The notes: generated by a model not told the origin, from the sequence alone. A stretch of DNA of 9,704 bases from JBHIER01 sp046760705 [NCBI: bacterium] (GCA_046760705.1 JBHIER010000090.1:1-9704); one strand, 5' to 3'; numbered from the stretch's first letter, positions 1 to 7,040 are shown. Program-made: numbers and translations.

Positions 1-1774
1 GGCCTCTCAGTTGATGCAACTGGGCCAGTCCGAAACGCTCGGCGTGTTCGATGAGCATGGCCGTGGCGTTGGGCACATCCACCCCCACCTCGATGACAGT
101 GGTGCTGATGAGCACATCGATCTCCCTATTTTTGAAGGAGGTCATGATCCGGTCTTTTTCCACATTCTTCATCCTACCGTGGAGCAGAGCTACCCTGTAC
201 TCTGGAAAAACCTTCTGACGAATGTGCTCATAACTCTCCGTGGCCGCTTTGAGGTCTACCTTCTCCGACTCCTCAACCAATGGAAAAACAATATACACCT
301 GGCCACCTTTTTTGATCAATTCTCGCAGGAATTCGTATATCTCCTCTTTTCTGTTCTCCCCGCGCCAGGCGGTAATGATCTCCCTTCTGCCCGGGGGCAT
401 CTGGTCGATGACTGAAACGTCCAAATCTCCATACAGGGTCAAAGCCAGGGTCCGGGGTATAGGTGTGGCGGTCATGACCAGCACATCCGGGTGCAGACCC
501 TTCTGGCGCAGAGTGACCCGCTGCATCACCCCAAAGCGGTGTTGTTCGTCGATAATAACCAAACCCAACCGCTTGAAATTCACACCCTCCTGAATGAGGG
601 CGTGGGTCCCTATAATAATCTGAGTGCTGCCGTCTTCGATAGCCCGGAGCGCTTTTTCCCGAAGGGGCTTCCTCATCCGGCCTACCAGCAGTGTCACCTG
701 GACCCCCAACTCCTCCAGCAGCCCACCGATGGTCAGATAGTGTTGTTCGGCCAGAACCTCAGTGGGGGCCATGAGGGCAGCTTGATAGCCATTCTCCACG
801 GCAATGAGCATCGTCATCAGAGCCACAATGGTCTTGCCTGAACCCACATCGCCTTGGAGCAGACGATTCATCGGCCGGCTGCGCATGTCGGCCCGGATCT
901 GTCGCATGACCCTCTTCTGGGCGGGGGTGAGCTGAAAGGAGAGTTTCTCCAGCAGGCGCGACAGCCTCTCTCCCACTCTCTCGAAGACGATCCCCTCCTG
1001 CTCCTGAACCCGCCTCCTCTTGCGCAGGGCCAGCATCAGTTCCAGATAGAAAAGTTCATCGAAGGCCAACCTCTGCCGCGCCCTCTCCGCATCCTCCATA
1101 GTGGTGGGAAAATGGATATCACACAAGGCCTGGGACAGGGTAGGAAGCGCACACCTATTGACCACCGACTCAGGTAAGGTCTCGGCAATGCGGTCTCCGA
1201 ACTGATCTAGAGCCGGTTTAATAATCCGGCGGAACCCCCGGCTGTCTAAATATTGCAGCTTCAGCTCAGCCGTGGTGGGATAAAGCGGAATGATCCGGCC
1301 GGTGTGGAGAAGATCGCCGTCCCCTTTGTCGGAGAGAATCTCAAACTCAGGATGAGGCATCTGTTTGCCTTGATACCAACGCACCTGGCCGCTGACCACC
1401 ACTGTGTCGCCGACTTTGAAGGCCTTTTGGACCCACTTGATACCCTGAAACCAGACACAGTTGAGAGTTCCGCTGGCATCGCTCAACACCATCACAAACC
1501 GTGGTCGTCTGCCCGCCGTGAAACTGAAAGTTTCCACCCGGCCAACCACAGTGGCCTCGCAGTTGAGCTTCAACTGGGAGATGGGAACAAGCTTGCTCCG
1601 GTCCAGGTGTCGGCGCGGAATGTAATAGAGCAGATCCTCAATAGACTCTATCCCCACGGTCTTCAGAAGAGCAGCCTTTTTTGGCCCCACCCCCCTCAAA
1701 TATTGAACAGGAGAGGAGAGGTCCATCTCGGGCGATGGTCTCCTTACGCTTCTCTGACGGGCGACAACATTCAT
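1..1774 (-). CDS. recG: ATP-dependent DNA helicase RecG, C-terminus beyond the window edge
   Basis: RecG is a superfamily 2 helicase that remodels stalled replication forks and Holliday junctions in the nucleoid. About 591 codons are visible in one unbroken frame. In order they show the N-terminal wedge/OB region (SSPVQYLRGVGPKK, then an OB fold with a VGRVETFSF-type strand), Walker A GDVGSGKT (about residues 308-315), the Walker B box DEQH (409-412), helicase motif III TATPIPRT (from 435), and motifs V/VI with TTVIEVGVDVPNA and AQLHQLRG at the window edge. The last 100 or so residues of a typical RecG of about 690-780 residues are missing. The start is uncertain. ATG 1774 follows GGGGGAG but at only 2 bases; ATG 1726 (MDLSSP) aligns about as well with E. 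coli RecG but has its AGGAG 13 bases away. The frame is closed by a stop at 1802-1804. Family identity is certain; the exact N-terminus is not. Confidence 0.97.
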   Translation of the reverse strand, partial: MNVVARQRSVRRPSPEMDLSSPVQYLRGVGPKKAALLKTVGIESIEDLLYYIPRRHLDRSKLVPISQLKLNCEATVVGRVETFSFTAGRRPRFVMVLSDASGTLNCVWFQGIKWVQKAFKVGDTVVVSGQVRWYQGKQMPHPEFEILSDKGDGDLLHTGRIIPLYPTTAELKLQYLDSRGFRRIIKPALDQFGDRIAETLPESVVNRCALPTLSQALCDIHFPTTMEDAERARQRLAFDELFYLELMLALRKRRRVQEQEGIVFERVGERLSRLLEKLSFQLTPAQKRVMRQIRADMRSRPMNRLLQGDVGSGKTIVALMTMLIAVENGYQAALMAPTEVLAEQHYLTIGGLLEELGVQVTLLVGRMRKPLREKALRAIEDGSTQIIIGTHALIQEGVNFKRLGLVIIDEQHRFGVMQRVTLRQKGLHPDVLVMTATPIPRTLALTLYGDLDVSVIDQMPPGRREIITAWRGENRKEEIYEFLRELIKKGGQVYIVFPLVEESEKVDLKAATESYEHIRQKVFPEYRVALLHGRMKNVEKDRIMTSFKNREIDVLISTTVIEVGVDVPNATAMLIEHAERFGLAQLHQLRG

Positions 1775-1791
1775 ATCTCCCCCGTACGTCT

Positions 1792-1827
1792 CACTTTTGG
1801 CTCACCCAGCGGTGGGGGGCAAAAGTG
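1792..1827 (-). promoter_or_regulatory. Two-part hairpin in the recG leader
   Basis: An 8-base perfect inverted repeat (CACTTTTG at 1792-1799 with CAAAAGTG at 1820-1827) encloses a second stem, CTCACC (1801-1806) with GGTGGG (1811-1816), closed by the four-base loop CAGC. It lies 18-53 bases upstream of the recG start at 1774. No T-run follows on either strand, so it is not a standard intrinsic terminator. The C-run in the hairpin (minus strand, 1819-1814) could also pair with the GGGGG of the recG ribosome binding site (1783-1779), so a role in translation control is possible. That role is inferred from base complementarity alone. Confidence 0.4.
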
Positions 1828-1867
1828 GAACACTGGTCAGGTACAGTCGCTGGTTTGGTGCCACAGA

Positions 1868-2038
1868 TCAGGATGGGGTCCCAAACTTGCTGTGATGAAT
1901 CCTCATGAAGATCTCCAGCAGATTCCCAGATTCAATATCTGAGATATCCAGTCTGTCGTCTTCTTTCATTTCTGTTGCGGCAACATCGAAAGGTGATGAT
2001 GGGGAGACTCCGATCGACTTGTTCGGTGTCCGCTCCAT
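1868..2038 (-). CDS. Possible 56-residue acidic hypothetical protein
   Basis: A short ATG-started frame lies between the RelE-like ORF and recG. Its middle is acidic (KEDDRLDISDIESG) and it ends KFGTPS. The frame stays open for 14 codons upstream of the ATG, back to a TAA. The only purine-rich site (AAGGAAGG) is about 12 bases from the ATG, further than ideal. A second in-frame ATG at 1969 would give a 33-residue version with no clear ribosome binding site. I do not recognise a family. It could be a small gene, a fragment of a decayed one, or chance. Its place after the toxin-like ORF makes a reversed-order antitoxin conceivable, but no DNA-binding motif is visible. Confidence 0.22.
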   Translation of the reverse strand: MERTPNKSIGVSPSSPFDVAATEMKEDDRLDISDIESGNLLEIFMRIHHSKFGTPS

Positions 2039-2126
2039 CGGTACTTGAGTACCTTCCTTCGATTGTTCCTCGTTGTTATCTTAGCAATGAATAGGTTGTC
2101 GCGTTTGCCCCCACAATACTCATCAA

Positions 2127-2498
2127 TTACAGCTTGCGCGTAGCGAGCTCTTTCAAACAGCGTAGCAGTGCTGATGTCGTCACACCTTGTGTCCTCCCCT
2201 GCCCCGCGTTCCGGCCGATAGGCATAACTAAAGGCCAGAAACTCCTGCTCATATTTGCGACAACTGACACAATAGCCGATCCCTCGAGAACATGGTAGAA
2301 CACGCAGTACTTCCCGACGCGTAGTTCCCATGGTGCGAGCGGGCTATGGCGAAGCATCTTCCGATTCTTCGTCTCCGCCAACGGTTCGTGCCGCACCTGT
2401 TGCTTGATTTGCGATAGAACAGTCTTCTGCTCAAGCGCACGGTACCATCCAAGGTCCGCCTTGGCGTCTTCGGTGAGTTCTATCTCATACGGCGGCAT
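2127..2498 (-). CDS. RelE/ParE-superfamily toxin-like protein with an atypical C-terminal tail
   Basis: Residues 4-81 follow the RelE/ParE plan: a first strand YEIELTEDAKADL, a basic helical middle, ELRVGKYCVFYHV for the central strands, and IVSVVA for the next strand. In this superfamily such proteins cut ribosome-bound mRNA or inhibit gyrase, and a partner antitoxin holds them in check. Family members usually run 85-100 residues and finish with a short strand carrying an R-x-Y/F-type end. Here the frame instead continues about 40 residues (from about + position 2255) into sequence with no resemblance to that ending. The gene may therefore be damaged or recombined. The start ATG 2498 has only a weak GAGAG site. 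No antitoxin ORF of convincing length lies directly upstream (a 32-codon frame there looks accidental). The fold assignment is fairly secure; activity is doubtful. Confidence 0.6.
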   Translation of the reverse strand: MPPYEIELTEDAKADLGWYRALEQKTVLSQIKQQVRHEPLAETKNRKMLRHSPLAPWELRVGKYCVFYHVLEGSAIVSVVANMSRSFWPLVMPIGRNAGQGRTQGVTTSALLRCLKELATRKL

Positions 2499-2636
2499 GA
2501 TCTCTCATGGACGGCCAAGTACGCGGTCAGGCACACTTCTCATTCTCTCTCTTTGCGCAACCGATCGGCGGGGCTGCGGATGTGACCCTATTCGACCACT
2601 CATTGACTTGTTCGGCGACTCCTTGTTATCCGATGG

Positions 2637-3083
2637 TTACTCCTCGCCGAGCGCTTCCAGGTCCGCCAGATCTTTCTTTCTTCCTACAGCCCGCTTGTTT
2701 TGAATGAATTGCTGTTTTCCAATGTAGTACACCTCGATGTCCCCGTAGGGTCCTGGCACCCGACCTACAGATGCCTCTTCCCAAGACACTCCGGTAATCG
2801 CCGTTACAATATCCACGCGGACCGGTGCCACGCCAAGCTGGACTACCTTGTCAGGAACTGTGAAGTCCTCGACCTTCAGATCAAGGGAACCAAAACCAAA
2901 CTCCCCAAGCGCACGGAGAATGCGTTGAGCGTTTTCCGAATCAGGGCGCACAAGTATGTCCATGTCTCCCGTGTACCGTGGGGCTCCGTGAAATGCGAGA
3001 GCGTGAGCCCCAACAACTATGTAGTCAACTTCCTGAGCGTTGAACAACGCGAGCAGATCTCTGAAGTCTTGCTGAACTTCCAT
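2637..3083 (-). CDS. Nucleotidyltransferase-fold protein (MNT/DUF6036-like), second gene of a two-gene module
   Basis: The 148-residue protein has the minimal nucleotidyltransferase pattern: VGAHALAFHG (residues 24-33), then TGDMDILV with candidate metal-binding Asp40 and Asp42, and a third acidic strand RVDIV (Asp91). A basic C-terminal segment, QNKRAVGRKKDLADLEAL, is also typical of these stand-alone enzymes. Members of the wider family transfer a nucleotide to a protein or RNA target; some act in toxin-antitoxin or AbiE-like systems. The target here is unknown. The usual Gly-Gly of the first motif is Gly-Ala. The start ATG 3083 lies inside the preceding gene, giving a 59-base overlap in a different frame and so probable translational coupling. 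Both proteins keep family-like sequence through the overlap, which supports this start. Fold confidence is high, function low. Confidence 0.85.
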   Translation of the reverse strand: MEVQQDFRDLLALFNAQEVDYIVVGAHALAFHGAPRYTGDMDILVRPDSENAQRILRALGEFGFGSLDLKVEDFTVPDKVVQLGVAPVRVDIVTAITGVSWEEASVGRVPGPYGDIEVYYIGKQQFIQNKRAVGRKKDLADLEALGEE

Positions 3084-3213
3084 CGTGCTCTCTCCTTAAG
3101 TGCTCAACCGCAGCCACGCGCTCATCGGGAGTCTTGGACAACCAGTAAGCGAGGTTCTCCTTCACCTCTGAGAATTCCTGCAGGTTCCCCTTTCGGACAA
3201 CTTTCTCGATCAC
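3025..3213 (-). CDS. Small conserved partner of the nucleotidyltransferase (62 residues)
   Basis: I recognise this as the short protein that often precedes a DUF6036-like nucleotidyltransferase. It has a central helical motif, ENLAYWLSKTPDERVAAVEHL, followed by RREHDGSS and a basic arginine-rich tail, ARLQRSARVVQR. It has no membrane segment or signal peptide. The start is GTG 3213, supported by a perfect GGAGG (3223-3219) five bases upstream. A TACAAT box at 3246-3241 (minus strand) is a possible -10 element, but no good -35 accompanies it. The last 20 codons are read in a second frame as the beginning of the nucleotidyltransferase. By analogy with other paired nucleotidyltransferases the two may form an antitoxin/toxin or substrate/enzyme pair. 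That is inference; I know of no assigned function. Confidence 0.8.
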   Translation of the reverse strand: MIEKVVRKGNLQEFSEVKENLAYWLSKTPDERVAAVEHLRREHDGSSARLQRSARVVQRSGS

Positions 3214-3376
3214 GGTTGCCTCCGTAAGTCCATTTCAAAAATTGTAGAATTTCCGAGATGTCTCCTTCCGACCGGACGTGAATTTCCAAGAACGTCAAAA
3301 ACTATTTTCGGATCATTCTGTTTTGACAAGGAAAGAAAGAGTTTACTCTCGAGCATCCAAAATGTTGTCGAACAGT

Positions 3377-3829
3377 TCAATTGTCCCCTGAAAAAACTGT
3401 CCTTCCATCAAAGAGAATAAAGCTTAGGGAACGTTGCAATGTTGGGGCCAACGTAAAAGTAGTTTCAGGATTTTTCTGTGGAGCATACTCATAATTTGTA
3501 GCCTGTAAAGTTCTTTGAGTGACCGGCCAGAATCTGTTCAGTAATAGGTCATCGAGATATGACCGCATTTTTGGATTCTCAAGGATGACGTAACCCTTGG
3601 TTACCACTTTCACCGAGACAGAATCCGCAAGTGTGAAGGTCATCTTGGAATCAAGCGGTGGATTCGGTCGTTTCGGGTCATACTCTGCCTGCCATCCAAT
3701 GGCCTCGCCTTTCCACGCCTTCTCCTCAGCGTGCAGTTTGGCAGCAAACTCCTTGACTTCATCAAGATCCGGAACTACGACCGGCACGGTGGGCGGATAA
3801 TCATCGCTATCTGCTCCAATTTTACCCAC
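3377..3829 (-). CDS. Hypothetical protein, possibly truncated at its 5' end
   Basis: This 150-codon frame has protein-like composition: charged helices (DLDEVKEFAAKLHAEEKAW), a proline-rich N-terminus, a beta-rich middle (MTFTLADSVSVKVVTKGYVILE) and no signal peptide or membrane span. I recognise no family. The only usable start is GTG 3829, which has no ribosome binding site. The frame stays open for another 16 codons (to 3877) and still reads plausibly (NGIVYFEQCGWSDV) before a TGA at 3880-3878, with no ATG, GTG or TTG among them. The true N-terminus may therefore have been lost, which would make this a gene remnant. It sits in an AT-richer patch beside the nucleotidyltransferase module. 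It could be cargo of the same accessory block, or chance coding. Confidence 0.42.
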   Translation of the reverse strand: MGKIGADSDDYPPTVPVVVPDLDEVKEFAAKLHAEEKAWKGEAIGWQAEYDPKRPNPPLDSKMTFTLADSVSVKVVTKGYVILENPKMRSYLDDLLLNRFWPVTQRTLQATNYEYAPQKNPETTFTLAPTLQRSLSFILFDGRTVFSGDN

Positions 3830-4144
3830 GTCTGACCAGCCGCACTGTTCGAAATATACTATCCCATTTTCTGAACGTCAAGCCAAAAATCTATCAACTC
3901 GAGGCACACCAAGGACGCCCTGGAGCTGAGGGAAGATTCGGGATGATCGACCCCACATTCGGATGGGGAAACATTGCTTCTGGTCTGAGACGGTGGTGGC
4001 GGGCTGCCGAATTTCTTTGGCTCCGGCCACGAAAATGCTTGCTTTTGCTCCATTCAAACCTTATTTTTGGGCCCGTTCTTTTGGTCATACGTATAAAATA
4101 TTTCAGAGGTACGCAAGAACTGATATTACGAACGAGGAAAGAAG
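3830..4144. other. Intergenic stretch upstream of rpmB, no convincing gene
   Basis: Short frames run through this stretch on both strands (for example 3859-4053 minus and 3943-4161 plus). None has a ribosome binding site together with family-like sequence, and the plus-strand ones run through the rpmB start in the wrong frame. A small hairpin, CCCCA (3951-3955) with TGGGG (3964-3968), and the probable rpmB promoter near 4067-4097 are all I can support. Confidence 0.5.
4067..4097 (+). promoter_or_regulatory. Possible promoter of rpmB
   Basis: TATAAA at 4092-4097, within TATAAAAT, is a good -10 element about 48 bases before the rpmB start codon. The best -35 candidate, TTGGGC at 4067-4072, has a long 19-base spacer, so only the -10 is convincing. 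The position suits rpmB, which has no co-directional neighbour upstream. Confidence 0.35.
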
Positions 4145-4357
4145 ATGGCAAGAAAGTGTGAAATTTGCGGTAAAAGACCCATGGCCGGCAACCAGATCAG
4201 CCATGCCCACAACGTCACCAAGCGGAGATGGATGCCGAACCTGCAGAGAATCCGGGTTATGGTCAACGGCACACCGAGGAAGATGAACGTCTGTGTGCAG
4301 TGTGTACGGTCTGGGCGTGTGGAAAAAGTGGTGAAGCAGCGCCCGTCAAAGGCGTGA
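4145..4357 (+). CDS. rpmB: 50S ribosomal protein L28, zinc-binding form
   Basis: L28 is a small, basic structural protein of the large ribosomal subunit. The 70-residue sequence begins [12 protein letters not shown] and contains the family signature [17 protein letters not shown] followed by [15 protein letters not shown]. Two CxxC pairs (Cys5/Cys8 and Cys50/Cys53) mark the zinc-ribbon (C+) form rather than the cysteine-free form. The start is well supported by GAGG seven bases before the ATG. It is the only convincing plus-strand gene here. Its last 12 bases overlap the end of the convergent radical SAM gene, and no intrinsic terminator is visible after it. Identity is certain. Confidence 0.97.
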   Translation: MARKCEICGKRPMAGNQISHAHNVTKRRWMPNLQRIRVMVNGTPRKMNVCVQCVRSGRVEKVVKQRPSKA

Positions 4358-6004
4358 GGCCTCCCTCTGGGGCGCCAAAGTCCGCATGGTCTCATACTCA
4401 TTCCACAGAGCTTTTTTACTGATCCCCGAATCGAGCACGTCCCAGGGTAGAATCTCCTCAAAAGCTTTCTGGCGATAGAGGTAGGGCTCGGGTTCGATCC
4501 CTGCCTTCTGCCAGGCTCTCTTCCAATGAATCCGGTCCTGGACTTTGTGGCAAATGGCCTCGCCCACTCGCCGATCGCCCACCGAGAAGAGCCCCTGCAG
4601 AAGGGCCCTTCTCGGACTTTTCGGGGTCACCTTTATCCTGGAGATCTTTTGAAGGCCGCTCTCGATCCGGGCCAGTTGCCTCGCAAGCGATCCCGCCTCC
4701 TCCATCTGACTCCATTGAAGGGGCGTCGATGGTTTGGGGACGAAGGGGTGCACACTTACGGTTACCCTTCCTCTCTTGCTCTTTGGAGCGAAGAACTCGC
4801 GGTGTATCCTCTTCACCAAGGAAAGTATGGCCGAGATCTCGTCCTCTTCTGCGAAGGGAAAACCGACCATAAAATAGAGCTTCAGATTGGTCATACCACC
4901 GGCCGAGGCCGCCCGGACCGCGGCCAGAATCTCCTCATCGGTCAGGTTCTTGTGGATTCGCCAGCGAAGCCATTCGGATCCGGTCTCAGGGGCCAGGGTG
5001 AGGGTCCGCATCCCGCCCTGAACGAAGGTTTCGACCAGACGGGGAGTGAGAGCGTCGGCCCGGAAGGAGGAGACACCCAATTGATAACCTCTGCCGACCA
5101 GCTCGACGCACAGATCCTCAAACCCCCGGTGATCTGAGACAGCCGAACCGACCAGTCCGATCCTTTTCGTCCCCTCTCCCTGCTCACCGATCGTGGAGAT
5201 AAGGGCCTCCTTCGATCGACAGCGGAAGGGTCGATAGATATATCCAGAGGCACAGAACCGGCACCCTCTGGGACAGCCCCGCCCCACCTCCACCAGAAAC
5301 ATATCTCTAAAATGGCTCTGCGGGGAGACGATGGGAGAGAAAGTCTGGACCGAATCGATCTCCTGAAGCCATTGCCTCCGGACCCTCGAGGGGACCCTTT
5401 GGATCGGTTCGATCTTGGCCAAAATTCCCCCGGCAACATATTCAAAGGCGTAAAACCGGGGGACGTACACCCCCGGGATCTGAGCCAGGGCCAGAAGTGT
5501 CTCCTGACGGGAAGAACGGGCCCGCTGGTGGATCTCATAACAGTCGATAACGGCCTCCAGAACCTCTTCCGACTCCCCTATGACAAACAGATCGATGAGG
5601 GGAGCCAAGGGCTCTGGATTCAGTGTGACACTCACCCCCCCAGCCATAACCAAGGGCGAGGTCCCGTCACGGTCCGAAGATCGTAGTGGCAGATCGGCCG
5701 AGACCAACATCTGAGCCACATTGAGGTAATCGAGTTCAAAGGAGAGGGAAAAGGCGATGATGTGGAAGTGGGCCAGGCGCCGGCCTGTCTCCAGGGAACG
5801 GACGTCTGTGCCCTCCTGGTCCAAAAAAACCCGCTCACACCGCACCCCGTCTATTTCGTTGAGGAGCCGATAGACCGTTTGAAAGCCGAGATTGGCCATG
5901 CCCACACCGTAGGCGTTGGGATAGACCAGGGCAACGGACAGACGCCTCCTGCCCCTCCTATGCATCGTTCCTCTCTCCTGTGATGCAACTCCGATCCGGT
6001 CCAT
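4346..6004 (-). CDS. Uncharacterised radical SAM protein with N-terminal B12-binding-like domain (TIGR03960-like)
   Basis: The 552-residue protein has an N-terminal Rossmann-like region ([20 protein letters not shown], residues 21-40; [13 protein letters not shown], 121-133; [11 protein letters not shown], 140-150) typical of B12-binding-like domains. The radical SAM core follows: the [4Fe-4S] motif CPRGCRFC with Cys244, Cys248 and Cys251, then [19 protein letters not shown] and [11 protein letters not shown] strands. No cobalamin-ligating DxHxxG motif is visible, so cobalamin binding is doubtful. This architecture matches the TIGR03960 family or a close relative, whose reaction is unknown as far as I know. 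ATG 6004 (GAGG three bases upstream) is preferred over ATG 5965, which has the better AGGAGAGAGG site, because the family keeps an ExGT segment just before the first strand and it is present here (QERGT). A stop at 6012-6010 bars longer starts. It stands alone, convergent with rpmB. Confidence 0.88.
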   Translation of the reverse strand: MDRIGVASQERGTMHRRGRRRLSVALVYPNAYGVGMANLGFQTVYRLLNEIDGVRCERVFLDQEGTDVRSLETGRRLAHFHIIAFSLSFELDYLNVAQMLVSADLPLRSSDRDGTSPLVMAGGVSVTLNPEPLAPLIDLFVIGESEEVLEAVIDCYEIHQRARSSRQETLLALAQIPGVYVPRFYAFEYVAGGILAKIEPIQRVPSRVRRQWLQEIDSVQTFSPIVSPQSHFRDMFLVEVGRGCPRGCRFCASGYIYRPFRCRSKEALISTIGEQGEGTKRIGLVGSAVSDHRGFEDLCVELVGRGYQLGVSSFRADALTPRLVETFVQGGMRTLTLAPETGSEWLRWRIHKNLTDEEILAAVRAASAGGMTNLKLYFMVGFPFAEEDEISAILSLVKRIHREFFAPKSKRGRVTVSVHPFVPKPSTPLQWSQMEEAGSLARQLARIESGLQKISRIKVTPKSPRRALLQGLFSVGDRRVGEAICHKVQDRIHWKRAWQKAGIEPEPYLYRQKAFEEILPWDVLDSGISKKALWNEYETMRTLAPQREASRL

Positions 6005-6078
6005 GTTCCTCTATAGTATCAGAACAGTCATCAGCTCTGTGTTATGTGTTCTGCATCATTCACCAAAAAACGCATAAC

Positions 6079-6198
6079 GTGTACTGAGCTATGGACTGTC
6101 ATTCCGGCTGAAGCAGAGCACAGTGGAGGAATCTGCGCATTCGATAAGGGGATTCCGGCATCCTCCTATCGTCGGAACCGGAATGACAGGTGTACTGA
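6079..6198. repeat. Palindromic interspersed element flanked by 9-base direct repeats
   Basis: CTGTCATTCCGG (6096-6107) and CCGGAATGACAG (6178-6189) form a perfect 12-base inverted repeat 94 bases end to end. A second stem lies inside (GGAGGA at 6125-6130 with TCCTCC at 6161-6166), and ATTCCGG recurs at 6152-6158. The 9-mer GTGTACTGA occurs at 6079-6087 and again at 6190-6198. The right copy touches the inverted repeat; the left copy is eight bases away from it. TCATTCC-type palindromes are a common class of bacterial intergenic repeats. The direct repeats suggest target-site duplication by a MITE-like element. There is no coding capacity. It fills most of the gap between rsmE and the radical SAM gene. 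Confidence 0.65.
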
Positions 6199-6260
6199 AG
6201 TTCTCCAGAGAGGTAGGCTGAATAGTTACGTTTGATTTTAGATTTCCGGTCTTCCCCTCG

Positions 6261-7040
6261 TTAGGGATTGCCCAGATCTCCAAGCTCGTACAGCAGCAGT
6301 GACAGGCTCACCAGACCGGCTGTCTCCGTCCTCAGTCGCCGCGGCCCGAGGGAAAAGGGAAGAGCCCCGGCCGTAATGGCCCGCCTTACCTCTCCTTGGC
6401 TGAACCCACCTTCCGGGCCGACGAGAATGAGGACCTTCTCGGTCCTATGAGCACCCTTTAGGGCGCGGGCCAAACCCGACTCTTTCTCACCCTCCCAGGC
6501 GATGAGGGACAGATCGAAGTCGTCCAACATACAGAGGACCGAATCGAAGGAAAGCGCTGGCTCTATCCTGGGCAACAGGGCTCGTCCCGACTGCTTCATA
6601 GCTCCAATGGCTATCTTGCGCCACCGACTCATCCGAGTCTGAAGGTGCTCATTATCCGGTGGGGGCAGAGATCTCTCCGTGATGGTAGGAAAAACAGCCC
6701 GCACCCCAAGTTCTGTGGCTTTCTCCACCACCGTGTCGAACTTGGGGCCGCGGCACAGGGCCTGGGCCAGCGTTACTTGGGAGGAGGGCTCTTTCCGGCC
6801 CTTCCGACGGCGGAGAATTTTGCCATCGATCCGCTCCCTGCTGGTGCTTTCAACGGAGACCACGTATTCCCCTCCGCAGCCGTCCACCACCGTAATGAGA
6901 TCGCCCACAGTACACCGCAAAACCCGATGGCCGTGTTTCGCTTCCTGACCGGACAGATGAAGAGTGTCATTCTGGATCTGTTCTGGGGGGGCGTAAAAGC
7001 TCGTTTCCGAAATGGTCTTCAAATCTGGCTCATACTCCAA
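6261..7040 (-). CDS. rsmE: 16S rRNA (uracil-1498-N3)-methyltransferase
   Basis: RsmE methylates N3 of U1498 in the decoding region of 16S rRNA using S-adenosylmethionine. The 259-residue sequence shows the N-terminal PUA-like domain ([26 protein letters not shown], residues 31-47) and a C-terminal SPOUT knot with its cofactor loops: [13 protein letters not shown] (205-217) and [12 protein letters not shown] (230-241). The middle motif [13 protein letters not shown] (101-113) is also diagnostic. The start is not settled. TTG 7040 overlaps the end of dnaJ by 11 bases and is preceded by GAGG at three bases; TTG 7022, just past the dnaJ stop, has GGAG 12 bases upstream. No in-frame ATG precedes the FYAPP segment. 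In many genomes prmA lies between dnaJ and rsmE; here it is absent and the two genes are coupled directly. Confidence 0.95.
   Translation of the reverse strand: MEYEPDLKTISETSFYAPPEQIQNDTLHLSGQEAKHGHRVLRCTVGDLITVVDGCGGEYVVSVESTSRERIDGKILRRRKGRKEPSSQVTLAQALCRGPKFDTVVEKATELGVRAVFPTITERSLPPPDNEHLQTRMSRWRKIAIGAMKQSGRALLPRIEPALSFDSVLCMLDDFDLSLIAWEGEKESGLARALKGAHRTEKVLILVGPEGGFSQGEVRRAITAGALPFSLGPRRLRTETAGLVSLSLLLYELGDLGNP

Noticed and set aside
1253-1942. 229-codon plus-strand frame
   Set aside because: It lies opposite recG, whose frame is intact with all helicase motifs; the plus-strand frame is a mirror effect of its codon pattern.
1966-2331. 121-codon minus-strand frame overlapping the RelE-like ORF
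   Set aside because: It overlaps the well-supported RelE core in another frame, has no ribosome binding site and matches no family I know. Part of it reads plausibly (STATLFERARYAQAVIDEY), so it may be a decayed fragment, but I cannot call it a gene.
2532-2610. 32-codon minus-strand frame (MSGRIGSHPQ...) as an antitoxin upstream of the toxin-like ORF
   Set aside because: It is too short, lacks a DNA-binding motif or amphipathic toxin-wrapping helix, and has no ribosome binding site.
2016-2631. Integron attC sites flanking the RelE-like cassette (TAACAAG/CTTGTTA words)
   Set aside because: Each copy supplies only one half of an attC-like structure. The complementary half (for example GGATAACAAGG paired with CCTTGTTATCC) is not found at a suitable distance on either strand, and the core does not fit GTTRRRY.
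4126-4461. 111-codon minus-strand frame opposite rpmB
   Set aside because: It is a shadow of the certain rpmB gene and of the end of the radical SAM gene.
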